Below, in pieces: positions 45,853 to 54,700 of a stretch of DNA of 64,000 nucleotides. Made by a program: the position numbers and the translations under genes. Location: the NCBI RefSeq assembly GCF_027925525.1, contig NZ_BSDJ01000002.1, positions 1 through 64,000 of the forward strand, in the 5' to 3' direction. The number at the start of each line of letters is the position of its first letter. Positions within the stretch are counted from its first letter, which is position 1. The DNA is from Paenibacillus tyrphae. GTDB taxonomy: Bacteria; Bacillota; Bacilli; Paenibacillales; NBRC-103111. The notes beneath the pieces were generated by a model. That model was not told where the DNA came from. It ran no database searches and saw only the letters and a program-made list of their open reading frames with translations.

Positions 45853-48800
45853 TCAGCGAAATACGGTGACCGTCTTACTCTCATTCAGCGCCGGCAAGTC
45901 GGGCCGCTTTATGATCTTCATCATCACAATTTGATCCAGCGGGCCTGCCAGAAGCTGCTCTAACGCCTGATTGGCTTCAGCGGGCTCGATCGAACCGATT
46001 CCTTTTTGCTCCATGCTATGACGAATTTGCGCGGACGTCACAGAGCCCACGCTGCCCCAATACCCCCAGTTCATGACTTTGACCGGGCAAGGCCATTCCA
46101 GTGACAGTTGGCGGGCGAAAGCGTCCGCATAGGTGCAGCCTGACACATAATTGCTTTGGCCGGGCAGCTTCAGAAATGAATTTAAGGAGGAGAAGAAAAG
46201 GACAAAATCCGGCTCTTCATTTCTAAACACATGCGCCATATTCACGCTCACATCCAGCTTCGCGGCAAGCGCAGCCCGAAATTCCTCTTCCTCCATATTG
46301 GCAGCGCTGCGGTCGGACAGCACAAGCGCCGAATGCACGATACCGTCGATACGGGAATACTGCCCTCTGATCCGCTCATATGCCCGCTGCAACTCGCTTA
46401 GGTCCGCCGCGTTTGCCTGGATATAGGCCGGCTGCGGACCTGCAGCGGCCAAACGGTCCAGCTTCGCCTGAATAACGGCATCCATGTTTTTTCTGCCGAT
46501 CCAGACGATGCGGGCTTGATAAGTACGGATCATATATTCGCTCCATACTTCGCCGATGCCGCCCGCGCCGCCGATTACAACATAAACGCCGCCGCGCCGG
46601 TAGACGGTATGCTGTAAAGGCCCATACTCTACGGGAACGAGCTCTTGCCTGTACCATTCCTCTTCGCGGTACACATAAGCATTGCCCAGCGGATCGGGGG
46701 GCAGCGCCAATATATCCTGCAACGTGCATCCTTCCGCCGCTTCGAGATCGACAACGCGAATATTCCAATTTGGATATTCCTTGGCCAGCGAACCCATGAA
46801 CCCGTGCACGGCCGCCTGCCCGGGATTGGCACGGTCATCGGGATAAACGGCCTCCGCTTGGAACGTAATTGCGGTCAAGTCGAGCCCCCGGCTTCCGAAG
46901 CCAAGCTGAAGCAAGCTTTTCGTCAGTCTGAATACTTGGATCAGCTCGCTCTCCTGGCGGCGAACCGTACTCTGCTCCGCTCCCGCTTTAACAGCGTGGG
47001 CAGGGGTTGACGCCACCCATACGATGTTCCGGATACGTCCCTCGAACGCTTCCAATATTCCCTTTATTTGTGCGACCGAAGCGTTGTGGGGAATATGCGC
47101 CACACTTGCATCCGGAACTGCGGCACGCAGCGTTTCAAGCAAGTCTTCATTTCCGCCGACGAATAACGGTTTGGCGGTTGACACGGATAATGGATCTTGA
47201 CGTTGGAGCCGGTGCTCGGCTTCAAAAGCTTCCCACACCGGAGCTAGCATTAACGCTCGCGCCGCCGGGGGACCGGACGAAGAAACGGCCTCTTCCGCGA
47301 CGGAATCGCGCACCTGTGCTAAGGCCTGCGCCTGTGCATAACTTTCCCCCTCCGCTGAATACAGCCGGGTCGTGAATCCTTGCATGTGCACGCAAACGTT
47401 GCCGCTCTCGTCGCACAAATCGATGTCCAGCTTCATCACGCCATCTTCTGCCCCGCGGGGAACGCTGTATTGAACGTGCGCCCACATGACGGGAGCACAG
47501 CCGCCCGGCATTTCAAGCCGCTGCAAAGCAAACGGCAGCGGCGTCCGAAGCGGAAGAAGCGGCCGCTGCATCAAATCCAAAGTCAAGCCAAGCGACGCCT
47601 GGAATGCCGAATCGATGAGAACCGGGTGCAGCGTGTACGCCTGCAGCGTATCCGATACGGAAGCGGGCAGCGCCAGCTTGGCCAGCACCTGATTGCGGCC
47701 CAAATAAAGCCGTTCAATGCCTCTGTGCCTCTCGCCGTAGAACAGTCCCATCTCCGCAAAAGCCGCGTAACATTCCTCAGACGACATCATTCCCTTGTCG
47801 CATAACGGTTTGACAGCAGATATATCGATGCGTCTGCTTTCCGGTTTTCCGGTTAACGTTGCCCGCCCCTGGCTGTACAGAACGGTTTCTTCCCCTTGTT
47901 CGGGAACACTATAAATCTCAAAGTCGATTTCCCGGTTTTGGTTAAGATGCAGGCCAATATGCACGGAAACAGGCTCTTGCTCCACCGTAACCGGGCGTAC
48001 CCACACCATATTCGTGAGCGCAACGCCGGCATTTGCGCCGTCCGGCGGCGCAGCCCGCATCACAGCGGCTAGAGCCATTTCCAGTTGAGCAGCCCCAGGC
48101 AGGACGCGGACGTTATTGACGCGATGATCGCTTAGGAAAAACTCCCGGCCGTCGAATACGGAACTGAACCGCTGCTCCAGCAAATGCGACGTGTTGCGAT
48201 GCAGCAGCGGGTGCAAAAACCCATCCGCGGACGACGACGCAGCATGCCCTTCGTCCGCGTCTTTTTTGTCCTGACGGACTGGAACCCAATAACGTTCTTG
48301 GGCGAACGGATAAGCAGGCAAACTGATGCGGCCCGGCCTATCGCTGCCGTAACAGGCATCCCAGTCGATCTCGAACCCTTTGACCCAAATCTGCAGCAGC
48401 TGCGCATATTTCTTGTCCCGGATCCAGCTTGCGACCATCTCCTGCATGGCCTCGTCTGCGGCCAGCTCGGCCACCGCTTCTTTACGGCTCTGTACTTCCC
48501 CGAAGAACTGCTGCGCCTGCTCCGCATGCCCGGCAATAAAACGGTTTAATTGCTCTTTCAACTCCTCCACGGAACACGCGATAAAAGCAAGCCGGGCTTC
48601 CATTGCCACCCGCCCCGTCTGCAGCGTATAGGCAATGTCGCCTAGCTGGCCGTCCGCGTAAATTCCCGCTGCGACAGCATGAAGCAGTTGGGAAGCCTTC
48701 GCCCGAAGGCGGTCCATATTTTGCGCGGACAGCACGATCATATGGGGTTTTCCCGACGATACCGCCTTTGCAGGAAGCATTGCCCGATCCGGGATGTACT

Positions 48801-51666
48801 CTTCCACGATCACATGCGCATTGGCTCCTCCGGCCCCGAATGAAGAAATACCGGCCGTTCTCGGCACCTCCCGGAAGACTCCGTCGCATTCGATGACAGG
48901 CCGTTTCCACTCCGTCAGCTCTTGCTGCACGTAAAACGGCGTCTCGCCGAACCGGATATTCGGGTTAAGCGCTTCAGCATGCAGGGAAGGCGCCAGTTGG
49001 CCGTGTTTCATCTGCAGCAATATTTTGCTCAGGCCCGCTATCCCTGCCGCGCTTTCGCAGTGGCCGATGTTGGATTTGACCGAACCGATCGCACAAAACT
49101 GTTTGTCCTGCGTATTGTGTTCAAAAGCTCTCCGCAGTCCTTCAATTTCGATAGGATCGCCTAATGCCGTTCCCGTCCCGTGCGCCTCTATATAGCTGAT
49201 TGCCCGCGCCTCGACCCCTGCCCGCTGAATGGCTTCCATCACGACTTGCGACTGTTTGCCCGGATTCGGAACCGTGTAGCCCTTCACCTTGCCTCCGGCG
49301 TTAATCGCGCTGCCTTTAATGACGCCGTAAATGTGATCGCCGTCCGCTTCCGCGAGCGGCAGCGGCTTCAATACGACGGCCCCTACTCCCTCGCCATCGA
49401 CAAAGCCGTCCGCCCGATCGCCGAACGCCCGGTTCTGATCGCCACCCGACAGCATCGTCTTTTCCGACAACCGCACATAATGCACCGGGTCCACGATCAA
49501 ATTCACTCCCCCGGCGATAGCGCAGTCGCTGCTGCCGCTGTACAGGCTCTCCAGCGCCAGATGGATTGCCGTCAGCGATGAGGAGCAAGCTGTGTCGACC
49601 GCAAGGCTCGGACCGGTAAAATTTAAACTGTAGGATACTCTGTTCGCCACAGACCAGTAAGAAGCACCTGTCGGATAATTGCCGTTCATAATGCCGACGA
49701 ACACGCCGACTTTGCGCGAACAGCTCAAAGCCTCCGGGCTATAGCCCGCATCTTCTATGCTCGAATAGGCTATTTGCAAAAACTGCCGCTCCTGCGGGTC
49801 CATCTGCTCGGCTTCTTTAGGGGAAATGTAAAAAAACAAAGGATCGAATGTATCGATCCCCCTGATGAATCCGCCCCACTTGCTGTATGTCGAACTTTTC
49901 CGGCCTTTCTCGGGATGATAGTGCTCCCTCCAGTTCCAGCGGGCTTCGGGAATTTCCGTGATGCAGTGTTTGCCTCGTTTTAAATTTTCCCAAAATTCGC
50001 CTAGATGATCGGCTTGGGCATATCGCCCCGCAAGACCGATGACCGCTATATCTTTGCTTCCGAAAGCGGATTCCGCCGGCCGGACCGTCACAGCGACTGA
50101 CCGCTTCATCATCGACGCATCAGAGCGCTGTTCGATATCTCTGGCATCCTCCGGTGGGGCAGCCCCCGCTTCCCCATCCCCGACCATCGCGATCAGCGCT
50201 TGCCGCCGATTTTGCATAAAGTAGTCCACCAAAGTGTCAATCGTCGAATATTCAAAGAAAAGCGTACTGCTCACATGCTCATCCATCACTTTGTTCAAAC
50301 GATCAGTTAGCTGAATAATTAAAATCGAGTCCATGCCGTACATCTCCAAGGCTTCGCCGGCATCAATGCTGCCCGCCTCGACCTCCAAAATTTCCCCGAT
50401 CAGCGCTTTGAAATACGCCCTGCCTTTTTGCCTGAACTGTTTGTCCGACAGACGATTCGCGCTGTCGCCTTCTTCGCCGGCGGCAGCTTGGCTAGCTTGC
50501 TTGGCCAGGTCGGCCTGCTTAGCCTGGCTCGCTTGGTCGTTCGGCGCCACAAGATCCGCTTCCTGAACGGCGCCTCCCGGCGCAGCGTTTCGCATTTGCC
50601 GCACAATTCCGTCACTGACGGCGGCAATGACCTGCTGCCCCAAAAAATCGGCATCCGCCGCCGGATAAGCGACCGATTCAAACCCTTCCTGCTCCAGCAC
50701 CACGTTCCACATCTCCGGGCTTAATGCTGGGCAGCCGGGCAGGCGCACCTCCTCATCCTCGTACAGCCACCAGCCTTTCAGCAAACCGAAGGTCACATGG
50801 TTGAACAAGGAGTTTTCGGTTATTTCGTTCATTAATAAAACGCCCTTGCGTTTCAGGAGCGCTTTTGCATTGCGAAGCGTCTGTCTTATGTTGCGGGTCG
50901 CATGCAGCACGTTCGTTGCCACAACCAGATCGTATTGGCCCGCAGCCAAATTCTGGTCCGCGATTGGTTCTTCAATGTTTAAAATATGATAGGCAAGATA
51001 CGGATACTTTTCTTTATATTTTGTTTTGGCATAGCTTAGAAAGGACTTTGAAATGTCCGTGTAGCCATATTCCTGAATATGCGCGCCGTGAGGGCTGAGC
51101 CGCGATAAAAGCATCTCGGTAGTACCCCCGGTACCCGCCCCGATCTCCAAAATGCGCAAGCCCTGCCTTCGGCCGCTATCAATCACTTGCTGCACATGCT
51201 TCACGGCTTGTTCCGCGACGACTTCATTGAAGTGGTCTGCGATGAGATTTTGTTTATAAACGCCTTCCACCATTCGCATCGAGGCATTCGGGAACATGAT
51301 GTCCGTTGCTGACCGGCGGCCTGTCAAAATGTCCGGCAAAGCTTTCAGCATCGTATCGGCCAGCAGCGCCTTCGCCCGCATGTTCTCATCCGCAAGCCAT
51401 TGCTGCATGCGGAGATCCCATTCCTTCCACAGCTCCCCGCTATCCCCGGCGCCGGTTGGAGGCTGCTCCTTCAGCACGAATGCGGTATGCTCCAGCCACC
51501 TGCGATACAGGTCGCGTATTTCCGAAACATTTTCCTTCACGCGGCAATCGGCTGCATCGGGCTTATATCCAATGGAATGCAGCTGCACACGAAGCAAACG
51601 GATGAGAAATTCATCGAGTTCCACCACCTGACGATGTTGTTGTGCCAGCCGCTCATCGTTTCGCAT
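45853..51666 (-). CDS. Trans-AT PKS protein B: MT-ACP, KS2-DH-KR
   Basis: A 1937-aa protein with GGGGGAGGGTG before its ATG. Domains: C-methyltransferase ~1-370 (ILEIGAGTGG); ACP ~410-485 (GMDS, Ser447); KS2 ~525-950 (Cys694 in DTACSSS, EAHGTGT); DH ~1150-1430 (His1181; the usual HxxxGxxxxP is H-RVN-N-VRVL-P, Asn for Gly; Asp in LIDSAFQ kept); KR ~1480-1910 (VVIGGAGGIG; catalytic Ser, Tyr and an Asp typical of B-type). The MT-ACP pair completes module 1, whose KS-DH-KR is on protein A; the KS-DH-KR at its end is completed by MT-ACP-ER of protein C. The C terminus (SKTVTVFR) resembles that of protein A (ELVTVHP) and may be a docking tail. Confidence 0.94.
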   Translation of the reverse strand: MRNDERLAQQHRQVVELDEFLIRLLRVQLHSIGYKPDAADCRVKENVSEIRDLYRRWLEHTAFVLKEQPPTGAGDSGELWKEWDLRMQQWLADENMRAKALLADTMLKALPDILTGRRSATDIMFPNASMRMVEGVYKQNLIADHFNEVVAEQAVKHVQQVIDSGRRQGLRILEIGAGTGGTTEMLLSRLSPHGAHIQEYGYTDISKSFLSYAKTKYKEKYPYLAYHILNIEEPIADQNLAAGQYDLVVATNVLHATRNIRQTLRNAKALLKRKGVLLMNEITENSLFNHVTFGLLKGWWLYEDEEVRLPGCPALSPEMWNVVLEQEGFESVAYPAADADFLGQQVIAAVSDGIVRQMRNAAPGGAVQEADLVAPNDQASQAKQADLAKQASQAAAGEEGDSANRLSDKQFRQKGRAYFKALIGEILEVEAGSIDAGEALEMYGMDSILIIQLTDRLNKVMDEHVSSTLFFEYSTIDTLVDYFMQNRRQALIAMVGDGEAGAAPPEDARDIEQRSDASMMKRSVAVTVRPAESAFGSKDIAVIGLAGRYAQADHLGEFWENLKRGKHCITEIPEARWNWREHYHPEKGRKSSTYSKWGGFIRGIDTFDPLFFYISPKEAEQMDPQERQFLQIAYSSIEDAGYSPEALSCSRKVGVFVGIMNGNYPTGASYWSVANRVSYSLNFTGPSLAVDTACSSSLTAIHLALESLYSGSSDCAIAGGVNLIVDPVHYVRLSEKTMLSGGDQNRAFGDRADGFVDGEGVGAVVLKPLPLAEADGDHIYGVIKGSAINAGGKVKGYTVPNPGKQSQVVMEAIQRAGVEARAISYIEAHGTGTALGDPIEIEGLRRAFEHNTQDKQFCAIGSVKSNIGHCESAAGIAGLSKILLQMKHGQLAPSLHAEALNPNIRFGETPFYVQQELTEWKRPVIECDGVFREVPRTAGISSFGAGGANAHVIVEEYIPDRAMLPAKAVSSGKPHMIVLSAQNMDRLRAKASQLLHAVAAGIYADGQLGDIAYTLQTGRVAMEARLAFIACSVEELKEQLNRFIAGHAEQAQQFFGEVQSRKEAVAELAADEAMQEMVASWIRDKKYAQLLQIWVKGFEIDWDACYGSDRPGRISLPAYPFAQERYWVPVRQDKKDADEGHAASSSADGFLHPLLHRNTSHLLEQRFSSVFDGREFFLSDHRVNNVRVLPGAAQLEMALAAVMRAAPPDGANAGVALTNMVWVRPVTVEQEPVSVHIGLHLNQNREIDFEIYSVPEQGEETVLYSQGRATLTGKPESRRIDISAVKPLCDKGMMSSEECYAAFAEMGLFYGERHRGIERLYLGRNQVLAKLALPASVSDTLQAYTLHPVLIDSAFQASLGLTLDLMQRPLLPLRTPLPFALQRLEMPGGCAPVMWAHVQYSVPRGAEDGVMKLDIDLCDESGNVCVHMQGFTTRLYSAEGESYAQAQALAQVRDSVAEEAVSSSGPPAARALMLAPVWEAFEAEHRLQRQDPLSVSTAKPLFVGGNEDLLETLRAAVPDASVAHIPHNASVAQIKGILEAFEGRIRNIVWVASTPAHAVKAGAEQSTVRRQESELIQVFRLTKSLLQLGFGSRGLDLTAITFQAEAVYPDDRANPGQAAVHGFMGSLAKEYPNWNIRVVDLEAAEGCTLQDILALPPDPLGNAYVYREEEWYRQELVPVEYGPLQHTVYRRGGVYVVIGGAGGIGEVWSEYMIRTYQARIVWIGRKNMDAVIQAKLDRLAAAGPQPAYIQANAADLSELQRAYERIRGQYSRIDGIVHSALVLSDRSAANMEEEEFRAALAAKLDVSVNMAHVFRNEEPDFVLFFSSLNSFLKLPGQSNYVSGCTYADAFARQLSLEWPCPVKVMNWGYWGSVGSVTSAQIRHSMEQKGIGSIEPAEANQALEQLLAGPLDQIVMMKIIKRPDLPALNESKTVTVFR

Positions 51667-51723
51667 GTTCTCACCCTCCCCCTCTGCTCATCACCGTCAA
51701 TTCACCATTTACCGCGCCATGTG

Positions 51724-54700
51724 TCATGGATGTACGGTAACCAATTCCCGCCGATCGATATGGTATGGGTTACGTCCGCCTTCCGTCTTGATAAGACCTA
51801 ATTGATGCAAAGGCCCTCCAAGAAGTATTTCCAAAGCCAACATCGCTTCCGGCTGCTCTACGGACCCGATTCCCATCTTCGCCATCCGCTTCCGGTAATC
51901 GCCGGAAGCCACGGCTCCGACGCTTCCCCAGTATCCCCAGTTCATCACTTTAACCGCATACGCGCGTTCATGTGCAAGCCATTGCGCAAAAGCGTCCTTG
52001 AACGCGCATCCGGCAGCATAGTTGCTTTGGCCGGGGGGCGTAGCGAAGGAGTTCATGGAGGAAAAGAACAATACGAAATCAAGGTCGTCGTGCCGAAATA
52101 CGAGATCGATGCTGACGCAAACATCCGCTTTGGCAACCAATCCGGCCCGGAATCGGCTTTCGTCCATTTTCAGTATGCTGCTGTCCAGCAGAGCGATCGC
52201 TGCATGGATGACACCATGGATTCGCGTACAGCGCTCTTTAATGGTTTGATACGCGCGGTGCAGCTCTTCCGGGTTCGCCGCATCCGCACTTATATACTGT
52301 GGCGGAGGGCCGTGCCGCGCAAGCCTTTGCAAGCTTGCTTCGATGTCCGCATCCATCTCCCTTCGGCCGATCCAAAAGATACGGGCCTGATACGTGCGGA
52401 TCATGTATTCGCTCCATGCAGTCCCCAGCCCGCCCGCGCCTCCGATGACAACGTATACGCCACCGCGCCGGTAGGCCGAACCGCTTGGTGCCGGACATGC
52501 GACCGGCACCAGCACCCGCTTATGCCATTGCTTACCGCGATAAACGAATGCGCCTCCCGCCGGGTCCGCCGGAAGCGCGAACAATTCCTCCCACGGACGA
52601 TCGGCTCCGGCCTCCAGATCGGCAAGCCGAATGCTCCAGCCGGGATATTCCTTGGCGAGCGATCCGATCAGGCCATGAACGCCGGCATGAACAGGATCAA
52701 CGCGATCGGCCTTATGGACGGGCTGTGTCTGGAAAGTGAGTACAGTCCACTGGAGCGGCTTGCTTCCGTATCCGATCCGAAGCAAGCTCTTCACCAGTCT
52801 AAACAGTTGAATCACTCCCCGCTGCTGCCCCATGATCATCGCTTCGCCCGAGATAGGTGCTTCCATATCCCCAGGGGAAGCGGGTACAATCCAGAGGAGA
52901 TGATCGATGGGTCCGCAAGCTTCCAGCTTATGAGCCAGTTCGTCCAGCGTGTAATCCGTCGTTCCGTCCATGGCCAGCGCACCCGGATAACGCTTTTGAA
53001 TCGCATTCCAATCGTGCATATTCCCGCCAATGACGACCATGCGATCATGTAAGGGGACCGGTGCGACGACATCGGCTGTAAGCCGGAAGGTGTCCCATAC
53101 CGGTGTCAAGAGCACAGCGTCTTCAGGCAGCCCTGTCGGCAAATCGTCGGCAAATGGCCGCTGCGGCAATTCTCCTTCGAGGTTTCTGGAGGTGTATCTG
53201 TTGATCCGCACGCAGCATGCGCCGGATTCATCGCACATGTCAATATCGAGATACTCCACCTTGTCGCCTCTGGAGCTGCCGCTGCTGAACCGAATATACG
53301 CCCACATCCGCGGCGTGCACGGACGTATCAGCTCTAGCGTGTCCAGCGCAAATGGAAGCGGCGACTTCGCTGCGGCGGCGTCCGATTGTCGATCTCCATC
53401 CGCAAAGAGGATGGCCGCCTGGAGCGCTGCATCCAGCAAGCTCGGATGAAGCCGATATTGTTCTCCTGTATCCGAAATACAGGACGGCAGCGCCAGCTTG
53501 GCAAGAGCTTGCTCCCGCCCCAAGTACATTTCTTGTATCCCTTGATGACTCGGCCCATACTCAAGGCCCAGCTTTCGCAATCGTTCATAGCAAGCAGCAG
53601 CGCTCAACAATCGGCCGCCGACTTGTGTCTGTACAGCACTGATATTCAGATTGGCCCCGGCGAGGGCTGTCTGTATGGACGCCCTGCCGCTTCCGCATAC
53701 GACAGTCCGGTTGTCCACCCGCTCCTCGTAATAAATTTCATACCGGATGTCGCCGTTATTGTCCGGGTATAGAGCGGTATGAACCGTGACCGCATCTTGG
53801 CCTACGCGAATCGGGTTCATCCAAACGACATTTCTTAGCGTAAATCCTTCTTGACTTTGCGCAAGCAGCCCTCCGGCTTGCCGCACCGCCGCTCCGGCCA
53901 TTTCCAAATAAGCGGCGCCGGGAAGCACCCTGCTGCCTTTCACTTGATGATCGGCGATAAAAAACTCCCGCCCGCTGAAGACCGAGCTGAACTGCAGTTG
54001 ATGAGCGCCGGAACGATTTCGGTGCAGCAGAGGATGAAGCATGACGGCACCCTCCGCCTCTGCCCCCTGCACGGACCGATGGTTGGACAAGCGAAACGTT
54101 TTCCGCTGAAAAGCATAAAGCGGCAAGCTGATTTTGGTATACCTCTTGTCACTGTTCAGCTCGGTCAAGCGCATGTCCGAATTGCAGAGCCAAAGATTGA
54201 GCGCGTTCTCCATGAAAGGCCGGTCCAGCTTCAGGCAAGTGATTGGCGTCCCTGCTTCCAGCTGCGCCGTTACAGCCGACAAGATTTGATCCGTTTCATC
54301 ATCCGCATGGATAAAGGATTCCAGCCATTGTCCGTTATTACGGGCAACGCCGACAAGCCTGCTATGTTCTTTAATAACCGAATAGGGGCGGCCCGGTTTC
54401 ATTTTGCTCCAGTTGCGGTTCATTACAGCCGCCGCTTCCCGAAAATCGTGATAGTTGTCCGCAGCGAGCCGCACCGCCATTTGTTTCGTGATCACATCGT
54501 CCGCCAGCAAATCGAGCAGTTCGTAAAACGGCGGATGATCAAATTGCCGCTGCTCTTGCAAGTCCCATTTCCGATTCAATTTTTGAATGGAACTTGCAAT
54601 CATCAGCATCAACAGTCGCTTCGCTTCCGCCGGATTGAAAAGTTCAGCCGCTGCGGTAACTCCGTCAGCCCCTTCGTCCAGCCACCTTTTACTATTTGCC

